From assembly GCF_004794105.1 (NCBI RefSeq), contig NZ_SRYR01000010.1, forward strand, positions 47,123 to 111,122: 64,000 nucleotides of DNA, read 5' to 3'. The notes beneath the pieces are model-generated. The model saw only the letters and a list, made by a program, of their open reading frames with translations. It searched no databases and was not told the origin of the DNA. Position numbers and translations under genes: made by a program. How positions within the stretch are numbered: the stretch's first letter is position 1; each line of letters begins with the position of its first letter. This document shows, piece by piece, positions 1-7,818 of the stretch. The stretch is from Clostridium sartagoforme (GTDB lineage Bacteria > Bacillota > Clostridia > Clostridiales > Clostridiaceae).

Positions 1-1
1 A

Positions 2-589
2 GTAGCTTCTTTTGGAGAGCTTGAGCCTTATGTTAGCGAAACTTATAAGTATTTTAAAAATATACTTATGGATGAAATACAATATCCTTATGAAGTTAAA
101 ATGCCTAAGCTTTGGACAGATGAATATATTAATTGGGAAACTCAAGATAGGTCTAAGGCTCCAGTAGAGAATAGTTTGATTACAGTTAATGATGGAGTAT
201 GTGAAGGAAGATTAATTGGTGGTAATTTAAATACTATGATGGGAATTTGGGGAACTGAATATATGCCTGAAATTAAAAAAGGAGACATACTCTTTATAGA
301 AGACTCATTAAAGGATTGTGCAACTATAGAAAGAAGTTTTTCATTATTAAAATTAAGTGGAGTTTTTGATAAGATATCAGGAATAATTTTAGGTAAACAT
401 GAGTTGTTTAATGATAATAAAACTGGAAGAAAACCTTATGAGATATTATTAGAGGTTATGGGAGATGTTAAGATCCCATTTTTAGCTGACTTTGATTGCT
501 GCCATACTCATCCTATGATAACTTTACCTATTGGATGTGAGGTTAGACTTGATGCAACTAACAAAAGGATTCTTATATTAGAAGAGTAA
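2..589 (+). CDS. LD-carboxypeptidase / S66 family peptidase, C-terminal part
   Basis: The reading frame is open to the left edge, so only the C-terminal 195 or so residues are present. S66 enzymes are cytoplasmic serine peptidases that trim murein tetrapeptides (LdcA) or cleave microcin C7-type peptides (MccF). Seen here are the GGNLNTMMGIWGT segment, the acidic ILFIEDS stretch expected to carry the catalytic Glu, and CCHTHPMITLPIG, where the first His fits the catalytic His followed by the family's LPIG ending. The nucleophilic Ser lies upstream of the window. LdcA-like versus MccF-like cannot be decided from this part. Confidence 0.85.
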   Translation, partial: VASFGELEPYVSETYKYFKNILMDEIQYPYEVKMPKLWTDEYINWETQDRSKAPVENSLITVNDGVCEGRLIGGNLNTMMGIWGTEYMPEIKKGDILFIEDSLKDCATIERSFSLLKLSGVFDKISGIILGKHELFNDNKTGRKPYEILLEVMGDVKIPFLADFDCCHTHPMITLPIGCEVRLDATNKRILILEE

Positions 590-662
590 GTTAAAAGTAT
601 AAAAAAATCCTTAGAGATGAAATTTAGTGGATTAAGAAGAGTTAATTTAATTGGATATATAG

Positions 663-839
663 ATAATTACTTTTGTGATATTTTTTTCATGTTACTTAGC
701 TTTACATAAGGAATATATAGTTTGTGCAGGTAATGATTGTTTTGATCCTGATAATCCATGTGGAAATAAACTTTTAGATGATGGTATGATTTCGTTTATT
801 GTGGCAGATAACCTTAGATGGAGTTTTATAGAGTCTTAG
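663..839 (+). pseudogene. Short decayed gene remnant
   Basis: An open stretch of about 58 codons without a start codon or ribosome binding site ends at a TAG. It encodes protein-like sequence with a Cys/Asp/Gly-rich core (VCAGNDCFDPDNPCGN) and an orderly ending (NLRWSFIES). The composition looks like the tail of a real protein rather than random AT-rich translation, but I do not recognise the family. It lies between the S66 peptidase and the toxin/antisense locus. Confidence 0.3.
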
Positions 840-978
840 AAATAAAGATTTATTTTATAATATTTATGGGTTATGAAAATAGAGTATAACAATTGCATTC
901 AAGATATAAATTTTTAAATAATTTATTGGGAAAAATTATTTATGTTTATTTTTTATTAAAAATTGATATAATATAAGT

Positions 979-1156
979 GAGATTCTAAATCTCTGATTTA
1001 GTTAATCAAACTTATGATAGCTAAATAAGAAAAGCTTAGTGCTGAGAACACTAAGCAATCCTTAGAACGTTTTTAGTTTTAGGGCTATTGGATTTAATTA
1101 AATTATTTTAATTGAGAAAAAGCACAACTATTCTTGGTCGGATGGAGTGCTTTTTT
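979..1156 (+). ncRNA. Candidate antisense (antitoxin) RNA, convergent with the small ORF at 1128-1292
   Basis: A TATAAT box at 967-972 is followed by a hairpin at the predicted 5' end (GAGATT at 979-984 pairing with AATCTC at 988-993). A perfect 8-bp stem follows (GCTTAGTG 1034-1041 with CACTAAGC 1049-1056). The transcript would end in the bidirectional terminator at 1117-1156. No ORF with a ribosome binding site lies in it. Its 3' end would overlap the 3' end of the minus-strand small-protein mRNA by about 40 nt, the arrangement known for txpA/ratA-type type I toxin-antitoxin loci. Transcription itself is inferred; the -35 region is weak. Confidence 0.5.
1117..1156. terminator. Bidirectional terminator shared by two convergent transcripts
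   Basis: AAAAAGCAC at 1117-1125 pairs with GTGCTTTTT starting at 1147. The run of T follows on both strands. The stem contains the stop codon region of the minus-strand small ORF, so both transcripts overlap here. Confidence 0.75.
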
Positions 1157-1292
1157 CATTTGTTTTAAAACTTAATTTAAAACATTTAATACCTATATTA
1201 AATTCAAATTCTAAAAGTTTAGTTTCTGAACTTAAAGCTTTTATTATAATTATTAATAAAAATATTAATACAATTATTAAAGCAATTATCAT
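1128..1292 (-). CDS. 54-residue hydrophobic small protein, candidate type I toxin
   Basis: The ATG at 1292-1290 has a strong ribosome binding site (GGGGGTGG, 8 nt spacing). The product is 54 residues: an N-terminal membrane segment of nearly pure Ile/Leu/Val (about residues 2-17), a basic residue at 18, then an amphipathic tail ending EKSTPSDQE. Size, single membrane helix and charged tail match type I toxins of Firmicutes (TxpA/BsrG-like in architecture, not in recognised sequence). An extended -10 promoter, a structured leader of about 100 nt and a convergent overlapping RNA surround it. A decayed copy of its 3' end occurs at 2278-2322. It could instead be a harmless small membrane protein; toxicity is inference. 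Confidence 0.6.
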   Translation of the reverse strand: MIIALIIVLIFLLIIIIKALSSETKLLEFEFNIGIKCFKLSFKTNEKSTPSDQE

Positions 1293-1360
1293 ATCCAATA
1301 CCACCCCCTTAAGTTATGATGAATATCACCAATAACCCAAGGTGGGAATACGTACAACCA

Positions 1361-1406
1361 CCGTAGCCATCCTCTACGGATTTCAAAATATCACTTTAGA
1401 ATTATA
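1361..1406 (-). promoter_or_regulatory. Promoter and leader hairpin of the small toxin-like gene
   Basis: On the minus strand an extended -10 element (TGG then TATAAT, plus-strand 1401-1409) precedes a leader of about 100 nt. The leader starts with the hairpin CCGTAG-AGGATGG-CTACGG (1379-1361). Further down, CCCACC faces the GGTGG of the ribosome binding site and could sequester it. Slow-folding leaders that hide the ribosome binding site are typical of type I toxin mRNAs; that function here is inferred. Confidence 0.5.
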
Positions 1407-1440
1407 CCATATTTAGGTATAATATATACATAGGGAATAA

Positions 1441-1614
1441 ATGGATCATGATGTGAAATCAATTAATTTAACTTGTAACGAATCTAATGTAGCTTCAAGA
1501 AAAATAATTGAACGATTGGGTTCTAAATTAATAGAAATTATTGATGCACCAAAAGATTATTTTGGATGGTATAAAGGAATGGAGAAACAATGCATATATG
1601 AATTAATAGTATAA
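1441..1614 (+). pseudogene. GNAT acetyltransferase, C-terminal fragment
   Basis: A 57-codon frame begins at an ATG without a convincing ribosome binding site, just after an in-frame TAA. It contains LTCNESNVASRKIIERLGS, the acetyl-CoA-proximal motif near the end of GNAT domains (N-x-x-S-x-x-x-x-E-x-L-G), and ends with a Tyr-rich strand. The N-terminal two thirds of the domain are missing, so it is a truncated remnant. A second damaged GNAT gene starts 80 bp downstream. Confidence 0.6.
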
Positions 1615-1694
1615 TAATATTTATTGAATATGTAGACTACGAAAAATAAAAGGATAGATACTTTTATAAATTCCAAATTGTAAGGGGAATTATT

Positions 1695-2180
1695 ATGTAT
1701 GAATTTAAAGGGATAAACCAAGATAATTTTAGATTATTTCATTATTTTATGAATGAATATTATAGAGATGGTGAATATACAGATACTCAACAAGAGAAAA
1801 TTGATGAATTTATAAAAAAATTATTTAATTTAATTCAAGAAAAGTAACTATTTGGTGCTTTATCATATTTTGATAATATTTTTATTGGTATAGTAATTTG
1901 GATGAAAGATATTGAAGGTCATAATTTTAGTAAAATACCTGGACATGGAACAATTGTAGAAATTGGAGTAATACATTCTATGAGGAAAAGGGGATTAGGA
2001 TGTGTTTTAGCTGATTATGCTGAACAAGAGCTTCTTAAATTAAATATAAATGGAATTTACGTTATTGCTTATGGACCAGCTTTAAACTTCTGGAGAAAAC
2101 GAGGATATATAGAAAGTGGGCAAGTGTTATCAAATGGGTTTCCGATACTTGTTAAGGCTATAGAAAAATATGAATTTTAA
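1695..2180 (+). pseudogene. GNAT family N-acetyltransferase interrupted by one in-frame stop
   Basis: An ATG at 1695 with AAGGGGAAT upstream opens a GNAT-like frame that hits TAA at 1845-1847 after about 50 codons, then continues in the same frame to 2180. The full product would be about 161 residues. After the stop, GTIVEIGVIHSMRKRGLGCVLADYAEQ carries the beta4-alpha3 acetyl-CoA loop (R-x-x-G-x-G-like) and GPALNFWRKRGY the usual end of the fold. A single substitution in a Lys/Gln/Glu codon could have created the stop, so the gene was inactivated recently or is read through. The substrate is unknown. Confidence 0.7.
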
Positions 2181-2277
2181 TACATATAATATTTAAAACT
2201 ATAGGATATTTAGAATATTGATGGTAAATGGAAAAGTAAAGATGGATAAAAATTAGTATGAATAATCCTTTTAATAG

Positions 2278-2322
2278 AAAAAAAGCACTATTATTCTTGG
2301 TTGGATGGAGTGATTTTTTTTA
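2278..2322. repeat. Decayed copy of the toxin 3' end and terminator
   Basis: AAAAGCACT followed by TTCTTGGTTGGATGGAGTG and a T run nearly repeats 1117-1156. Read on the minus strand it still encodes a KITPSNQE tail with a stop, against KSTPSDQE in the intact gene. The upstream part of the ORF is not preserved as a membrane helix. It may still terminate transcription behind the GNAT pseudogene. Confidence 0.6.
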
Positions 2323-2390
2323 GTGGATTTAAAAGATAGAAAAACACGTAATACAATAAATGTTAATTAATATATATAGGGGGAAATAAA

Positions 2391-2627
2391 GTGAAAAAAA
2401 TATGGGGAGTTATAACATATATTTTATTGATTTCAGTAATTATAGGAACAATTAAAGCAATATTTGTCGGAGACATAAGACTTATAGGCAAAGGTTTAGT
2501 GTACATTCCATTTGCTACTTCATTGGTTTTAATGAATAGATCGACAAATAAAAATAAAGCAGTAGAAATAATCTTTTGGATATCTATCGGAATAATTATT
2601 TTTCTTAATTATTTTTTAGGAATTTAA
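2391..2627 (+). CDS. Small membrane protein of unknown function (78 aa)
   Basis: The start is GTG behind a GGGGG ribosome binding site. The product has three hydrophobic segments at about residues 5-24, 34-47 and 57-76, separated by short polar loops (GDIRLIGKG and NRSTNKNKA), so it should sit in the cytoplasmic membrane with three passes. No catalytic motif is visible and I do not recognise the family. It is the first of four consecutive plus-strand genes that encode membrane-associated proteins and are separated by the repeated terminator-promoter module. Confidence 0.6.
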   Translation: MKKIWGVITYILLISVIIGTIKAIFVGDIRLIGKGLVYIPFATSLVLMNRSTNKNKAVEIIFWISIGIIIFLNYFLGI

Positions 2628-2647
2628 TTTTTATAAGTAACAATCTT

Positions 2648-2846
2648 AATATATTATGAAGACAAAATTAAATATTAAATTATGAAAATATTGTATTATT
2701 AAAAAGAATATGTGGTATTTTTTTTGTTCGTAATTCAAGTATAAGACTTTGAATATATTGCGAACTAACTAAGATAATTTTATCTTTTAAAATTGAATAG
2801 CGGGATATTCACCAAAATATGTTACGATTAATTCATAGTAGTATAT
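2648..2846 (+). repeat. Cassette module copy 1 (terminator half plus promoter half)
   Basis: This intergenic stretch aligns along its length with 3405-3602 and 4225-4400. The left half is a terminator hairpin followed by T8 and GTTCG. The right half ends CCAAAATATG-TTACGAT-TAATTC, with TACGAT in the -10 position used as TATAAT in copy 2. The inverted ends of this copy are degenerate. Confidence 0.65.
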
Positions 2847-2965
2847 AAGGTGAGCTACTTTATTAACAAACAACTTTATTAATAGGAAATTGACACTTAG
2901 TCTTTAGATTTTTTGAGTAAGGTAGTAATTTATGATTAGGATTAATGAATAATGGGGTGATATAG

Positions 2966-3379
2966 TTGAAAAGAAAAATATTTTTATCACTATTTTTAAT
3001 ATTAATAATTATTTCAGGGATAATAGTAATTTATAATAAATTTTATAAAATAGATTTATCTCCGTACAATTATACTTTTCATGGGGAAATGGTTGATTCT
3101 CCTAATAATAAATATGAGATTAGGATAGAAATACTAAAATTAGATGAAGATAGTGATGAAGCATATATTATGGGGCTCTTAGTTGAGAAAATTTACATTG
3201 AACCCAATAAGACTTTAATTTCAAATAAAAATACAAAGATTATTTATTGGGACAAAGTTAATGCTAGCGATATTAATGATAATTTAGTTGGAGTTATATG
3301 GTTAGATGACACTACTATTAAAATATCCGATAAAGTTTTAAATATAAATAGTGATATGTATGATTATAGAAGAATATGA
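2966..3379 (+). CDS. Membrane-anchored protein, DUF5412-like (137 aa)
   Basis: The start is TTG behind GGGGTGA. Residues 4-24 form a membrane anchor or uncleaved signal; no lipobox Cys is present, so the rest is predicted to lie outside the membrane. The extracytoplasmic part carries SPNNKYEIRIEIL, a KIIYWDKVN segment and a VIWLDDTTIKIS strand. These resemble the DUF5412 pattern (SPdgkY, then IYW, then a Trp-x-Asp-Asp strand). Function is unknown. The gene is bounded on both sides by copies of the cassette module, which supply its promoter and terminator, so it is probably monocistronic. Confidence 0.6.
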   Translation: MKRKIFLSLFLILIIISGIIVIYNKFYKIDLSPYNYTFHGEMVDSPNNKYEIRIEILKLDEDSDEAYIMGLLVEKIYIEPNKTLISNKNTKIIYWDKVNASDINDNLVGVIWLDDTTIKISDKVLNINSDMYDYRRI

Positions 3380-3404
3380 AGATAGTAGTTTCTATGAATT
3401 ATTT

Positions 3405-3602
3405 TAATATATTACTAATATAAAATTAAAGATTAAATTGTGAAAATACCGTATTATTCAAAAGAATATGCGGTGTTTTTTTGTTCGAAATTCAATTATA
3501 AGACTTTGAATATATTGCGAATTAGATAATGAAATTTGTTATTTGAAAATTGAATAATACGGTATTTACCAAAATATGCTATAATAAATTCGGAATAGTA
3601 TT
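3405..3602 (+). repeat. Cassette module copy 2 with perfect 17-bp inverted ends
   Basis: AATACCGTATTATTCAA at 3445-3461 is the exact reverse complement of TTGAATAATACGGTATT at 3550-3566, enclosing 122 bp. The left part folds as a terminator (ACCGTAT...ATGCGGT then T7). The right part supplies a TATAAT box at about 3579-3584. The unit therefore ends one gene and starts the next. Confidence 0.75.
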
Positions 3603-3643
3603 AAATTATACTTAGATTTGAGTTGGTATAGGGAGGGATTAAT

Positions 3644-4168
3644 ATGTTTAAAACTAACACAATATTAAATGAAGAGACCATAAAAGAGTTAAAGGTACTT
3701 GCTGTAAGTCCTAAAAAGAAGAAGTTTGCTATAATATTATATGTTGTATGTAGCTTAATAGGATTATCGTCCATTGTTTTAGGACTGATATTGTCTAATA
3801 CATCCATTATAATAGACGGAGTCACTACAGCACTTACAGCTACTATAGTAATTTGGGCTATTTTTTATGTTCGAAGAATATTTCAAAAAACTAATATAAA
3901 GATGATTGAAGAAATTTCTAAAACAAATAGTATTGAAATTGAGACTATTTTTAATGAAGATAATGTAATTATAAATAATTTAACTACATCAGCAAAAATT
4001 GAGTTAGAATATGATTCTTTTATAAGACTTGGAGAAACTTCTAATATGTATGTTTTGTTTACAGGATCTAGTCAACAAGTTTATGTTTCAAAAAATTGCT
4101 TAAATAAAAAAGAGATAAATTCTTTTAAAGATTTTATTAAAGAAAAGTGCAAGAATATAAAGTGGTAA
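3644..4168 (+). CDS. YcxB-like membrane protein (174 aa)
   Basis: The ATG has a GGGAGGG ribosome binding site. Two membrane helices at about residues 28-50 and 57-75 are followed by a cytoplasmic domain with FNEDNVIINN, a Tyr-x-Ser-Phe-Ile-Arg core and VYVSKNCLNKKEINSFKDFIKEKC. That is the layout of YcxB-like proteins, whose function is unknown. A second, divergent YcxB-like gene lies at 47953-48468. The promoter comes from cassette module copy 2 and the gene ends before copy 3, so it is probably its own transcription unit. Confidence 0.65.
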   Translation: MFKTNTILNEETIKELKVLAVSPKKKKFAIILYVVCSLIGLSSIVLGLILSNTSIIIDGVTTALTATIVIWAIFYVRRIFQKTNIKMIEEISKTNSIEIETIFNEDNVIINNLTTSAKIELEYDSFIRLGETSNMYVLFTGSSQQVYVSKNCLNKKEINSFKDFIKEKCKNIKW

Positions 4169-4224
4169 TTTAACTGATAGCTATTGTTTTTTATGAAGTT
4201 AAATTAGTGAATAAATGAATAATT

Positions 4225-4400
4225 TTAATATATTATGAAAATACCGTATTATTAAAAAGAATATACGGTACTTTTTAGTGCGCAATTCAAATATATTGCG
4301 TAATAGAAAATGTTTAGAAGCGATTAATAAAATTGTTCTTTTAAAATGGAATAACAAAGCATTGGAAAAATATGTTATGATTAATTCGTGATAGTATTAT
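4225..4400 (+). repeat. Cassette module copy 3
   Basis: The third tandemly placed intergenic copy begins ATTTTAATATATTATGAAAATACCG with the terminator hairpin and short T run. It ends AAAATATG-TTATGAT-TAATTCGTG, keeping the -10 position. The inner segment has diverged more than in copies 1 and 2. Confidence 0.6.
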
Positions 4401-4489
4401 TATGCGAGTTAGTGGTTTATTAAACTAAATAGAATTGAGATATATCTATCATAAGTAGATTATTAGTCATGATTAAGGGAGGTAATATT

Positions 4490-5572
4490 ATGAAAGAAAA
4501 AGTGATCCAATTTTTTGTCACTATAAGTTTATATATAATTATTTCTATTTTAGGTATCATAGGTATTTTAATTATGTTTTTTATGAATTACTATGAATGG
4601 ATGGGAGTTGTGTTATTCCTAATATGCCTTACAATAGCTTCTTTGGGAATTTATCAACTTATCAGTAAAAGAATTAATTTTAAATATTTTGGTGGAAGAT
4701 CAGCAGGTGCTATTATTCTTTCAAGTTTAATGTTTATCTTACCACTTTTTAATGTTAATAACTTCAACAAAACACTTTTTAATAGTCTTAAGGATGGCGA
4801 AGATTTATTAGATAAAAAACTAGCATTAATTCAATCTGAGAGCAATGAGGAAAAAGAAGAAATTGTTAGAGATACCTTTATTCAAAATAGTAATAATATT
4901 ACAGAGGGTTATAATGTTATTACTGAAGATAACTTAAATATTTATTATGGAGTAGGAGATTATTCAGAAAGCATAGAAATTGTCAAAGAGGTAATATCTT
5001 CTGCAAATAATAATAAATTAGAAAAATATTTTAGTAAATTCAAAAATGAGGAAGTAAATATTGTTATTGTAAATGATATCAATAAAATAAATAGCTATAT
5101 TGGTAATGATACAGTTGCTTATTTCGACCAACTTACAGGGAACATAGTTCTTCAGTCATTATCAAAATCCAATTCACTTAATGAATATAAAGGTGTAATT
5201 TTTCATGAGTATGTACACTATGCTTTGGAACTAGAGTTAAAAGATGAATCACGAAGTATAACTGAATTTCCTAAATGGTTTATAGAAGGCTTATCTACGT
5301 ACCTAGAGGTATTATATTATGGACCTGAAGTAAATGAATTTAATATAGTTCCTTCTGTTGGTGATGTTAAAGATGACTCTAATTTTAACAAGGGTAATGC
5401 TGGAAACTACTATCTATATTCTAAATATCTACTGAAATACATGTTTGAACAAGGTGGGGATAATTTTATAATTAATTTATTAGAGGATATGAGAAATACT
5501 GATGATATATATAAATCAATAGAAAATGTTCTAGGAGAAAGTTTTGAAGAAATAAAAATTAATATGCTTTAA
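4490..5572 (+). CDS. Membrane-anchored gluzincin, peptidase MA-like (360 aa)
   Basis: The start is the ATG after GGGAGG; an earlier in-frame ATG lies upstream of that site and is not used. Three membrane helices fall at about residues 8-30, 37-57 and 70-90. The extracytoplasmic domain then carries the zinc-binding HEYVHYALELE and, some 20 residues on, KWFIEGLSTYLE, giving HExxH plus a downstream Glu (gluzincin). This matches the peptidase MA-like group. It is the last gene of the small-gene cluster, and its promoter probably lies in cassette module copy 3. The substrate is unknown; membrane topology places catalysis outside the cell. Confidence 0.75.
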   Translation: MKEKVIQFFVTISLYIIISILGIIGILIMFFMNYYEWMGVVLFLICLTIASLGIYQLISKRINFKYFGGRSAGAIILSSLMFILPLFNVNNFNKTLFNSLKDGEDLLDKKLALIQSESNEEKEEIVRDTFIQNSNNITEGYNVITEDNLNIYYGVGDYSESIEIVKEVISSANNNKLEKYFSKFKNEEVNIVIVNDINKINSYIGNDTVAYFDQLTGNIVLQSLSKSNSLNEYKGVIFHEYVHYALELELKDESRSITEFPKWFIEGLSTYLEVLYYGPEVNEFNIVPSVGDVKDDSNFNKGNAGNYYLYSKYLLKYMFEQGGDNFIINLLEDMRNTDDIYKSIENVLGESFEEIKINML

Positions 5573-5996
5573 AATTCCTTGAAGCAGGCATTATATTGAT
5601 GTGACTTATGGAAAAGTAGTAATTTAAAAAGTTCCTACAAATATTGAGGAATAGAAAAATCAATTATGAGAAATAAGGATAACAGTTGATTATGAGATAT
5701 CATTAGATGATTATAGATAAATATAAAAATCTAATAATATAAAGAATGCTTGCAATTAGTATTATATTTTGAGAGATAAAAAAATAATTTTAATCAGTAA
5801 ATTTAGTATGAAAGTGTGAAATAATATAGAAAAAAATGATTTAAAACATATAGATTTCCATTATATTTCTCAAGTTTAATATTGTGTAGTTTTATTGAAA
5901 GATTAAATTGAATACTATAGAGTTATTATAGAAGAGGATGCATCCATCGTAAAATAGAGCACTTCTAATAAATAATAGATGGAAGGAACTACAAAT
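5573..5996. other. Intergenic region without an intact gene
   Basis: No ORF with a ribosome binding site is seen over about 420 bases. Plus-strand translation of 5586-5720 gives protein-like stretches (RHYIDVTYGKVVI, RITVDYEISLDDYR) broken by several stops, so a decayed gene may lie here. The right part probably holds the ABC operon promoter (TTGAAAG near 5897 and TATAGAG near 5923), which is a weak call. Confidence 0.3.
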
Positions 5997-6992
5997 ATGA
6001 TAAGGGTAGAGAATTTAAGTAAGGAATTTAAGATGAGCAAGAAGTATCCAGGGTTTAAAGGTGCAATTAAGTCATTTTTTTCAACGCAATACACTATAAA
6101 AAAAGCGGTGGACTCTATTGATTTTGAAATTAATGATGGGGAGATAGTTGGATACATAGGTGCAAATGGTGCGGGAAAATCAACAACTATAAAGATGATG
6201 ACGGGGATTTTAACCCCAAGTAGCGGAACAGTAACGGTTAATGGATTAATACCCTATGAAAATAGAGAAGAGAATGCGAAAAATATAGGGGTTGTCTTTG
6301 GACAAAAGACTCAGCTATGGTGGGATCTTCCTATATCAGAAACCTTCACTTTATTAAAGGATATTTATGAAGTTAGTGAGGAAGATTTTGAAGAGAGAAT
6401 GGAATTTTTAAAAGAAGTATTAGGTTTAGAAGAGTTCTTTTTAAGTCCAGTTAGAACCCTATCTTTAGGTCAGAGGATGAGGGCAGATTTAGCTGCAGCA
6501 CTTATTCATAATCCAAAGGTTATATACTTAGACGAGCCAACAATAGGTTTAGATGTTGTTGTAAAGGAGAAGGTTCGTAAAGCTATAAAAGAGATTAATG
6601 AAAAATATGGGACAACTATTATATTAACTACTCATGATTTAAATGATATTGAGGAGCTTTGTAGTAGGATAATCATAATTGATAAGGGTAGAAAAATATA
6701 TGATGGTGATCTTCAAGTATTTAAAGAAAAATATTGTTATTTAACCATAGCTGAAATTCTAGTAAAAGAAGAGGTGGATTTAGAAAACTTCAATATATTT
6801 AAGGATATAAAAGATGATGATTCTAATATTGAGTTTAAAGATGAGAAATTATATATTACCTTTAATAAGAATAAATTATCTTCAGCAGATGTTATAGGAA
6901 GGGTTATGAAGGAATTCAGTGTTATTGATTTTGTAGTTAAGGAAACTGGAATTGAGGATATTATTAAGAAGATGTATAGGAATGAGGTTTAA
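5997..6992 (+). CDS. ABC-2 type exporter ATP-binding protein (331 aa)
   Basis: The ATG at 5997 follows GGAAGG at 10 nt; the ATG six codons earlier overlaps that site and is unlikely. Walker A GANGAGKST (55-63), Q-loop FGQKTQLWWD (101-110), signature LSLGQR (155-160) and Walker B VIYLDEPT (175-182) are intact. The long N-terminal insertion before Walker A (KKYPGFKGAIKSFF) and the C-terminal extension are typical of the COG4586 subgroup that pairs with DUF990 permeases. Two such permeases follow at 2 and 5 nt, forming a three-gene operon. The transported substrate cannot be read from the sequence. Confidence 0.9.
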   Translation: MIRVENLSKEFKMSKKYPGFKGAIKSFFSTQYTIKKAVDSIDFEINDGEIVGYIGANGAGKSTTIKMMTGILTPSSGTVTVNGLIPYENREENAKNIGVVFGQKTQLWWDLPISETFTLLKDIYEVSEEDFEERMEFLKEVLGLEEFFLSPVRTLSLGQRMRADLAAALIHNPKVIYLDEPTIGLDVVVKEKVRKAIKEINEKYGTTIILTTHDLNDIEELCSRIIIIDKGRKIYDGDLQVFKEKYCYLTIAEILVKEEVDLENFNIFKDIKDDDSNIEFKDEKLYITFNKNKLSSADVIGRVMKEFSVIDFVVKETGIEDIIKKMYRNEV

Positions 6993-6994
6993 TT

Positions 6995-7813
6995 ATGAGA
7001 GAAATTAAGGGGATAAGGCCTTACCTTCCTTTCACAAGAAATGTATTTCAAAGACTGATTTCCTATAAGGCTAATGTAATTATATTTATGATTGGTGATT
7101 TTTTTATGTTAGCCGTAACTTATTATTTATGGAAAGCCATATATGGAAGTGCTGATGGAGATATTTTAAATGGATTTGGTTTTAATGAAATGATAATTTA
7201 CATTTTTATATCATTTATAACTTCAATAATGATAAGTGTAGATATAAGTTATGATATTTCAAGAGAAGTAAAGGATGGCTCTATAGCAATAAATTTAGTA
7301 AGGCCATTAAATTATGAAAGAAGAATGTTTTTTCAAGGTTTAGGGAATGTTTTTTATAATTTCATAGTCATATTTATAGGAGGATTTTCTATAACTACCT
7401 TCCTATTTTATAAGTTTTTTGGATATGTAAGCCTTGGGGGAATATTAATATATCTTCTTAGTGTTATAATGGGGATTTTTATAAACTTCTATTACAGTTA
7501 TATATTTGGATTGATATCCTTTAAGATAACGAATATGTGGGGATTATCACAAATAATGCAATCAGTAGTGAATTTACTATCAGGAATGTTAATTCCAATA
7601 GCATTTTTTCCAGGATGGGCGCAGGCAATAACAAAGCTTTTACCTTTTAGTTCTTCAATATATACACCTACCATGATTTATTTAGGTAAGATTAATGGAA
7701 GTGAAATTTTGTGGGCTTTAGGATTACAATTATTTTGGATAGTAATACTTATGGTAGTAAGTAAGTTTATGTGGAAATCTCTAATTAAGAACTTAACTAT
7801 TTTAGGAGGTTAG
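6995..7813 (+). CDS. ABC-2 family permease, COG4587/DUF990-like (272 aa)
   Basis: The start lies 2 nt after the ATPase stop, so translation is coupled. Six hydrophobic segments (about residues 28-48, 60-85, 115-140, 145-170, 185-205, 235-255) carry the export channel half. The LVRPLNYERRMFF motif in the first cytoplasmic loop is characteristic of this permease family and is repeated, with variation, in the next gene. It presumably forms a heterodimer with that protein around the ATPase dimer. There is no signal peptide. Confidence 0.85.
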   Translation: MREIKGIRPYLPFTRNVFQRLISYKANVIIFMIGDFFMLAVTYYLWKAIYGSADGDILNGFGFNEMIIYIFISFITSIMISVDISYDISREVKDGSIAINLVRPLNYERRMFFQGLGNVFYNFIVIFIGGFSITTFLFYKFFGYVSLGGILIYLLSVIMGIFINFYYSYIFGLISFKITNMWGLSQIMQSVVNLLSGMLIPIAFFPGWAQAITKLLPFSSSIYTPTMIYLGKINGSEILWALGLQLFWIVILMVVSKFMWKSLIKNLTILGG

Positions 7814-7818
7814 GATAT

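Noticed and set aside
1147..1335. Plus-strand 62-codon ORF
   Set aside because: It is antisense to the toxin-like gene, starts inside its terminator and has no ribosome binding site. The minus-strand ORF has better signals.
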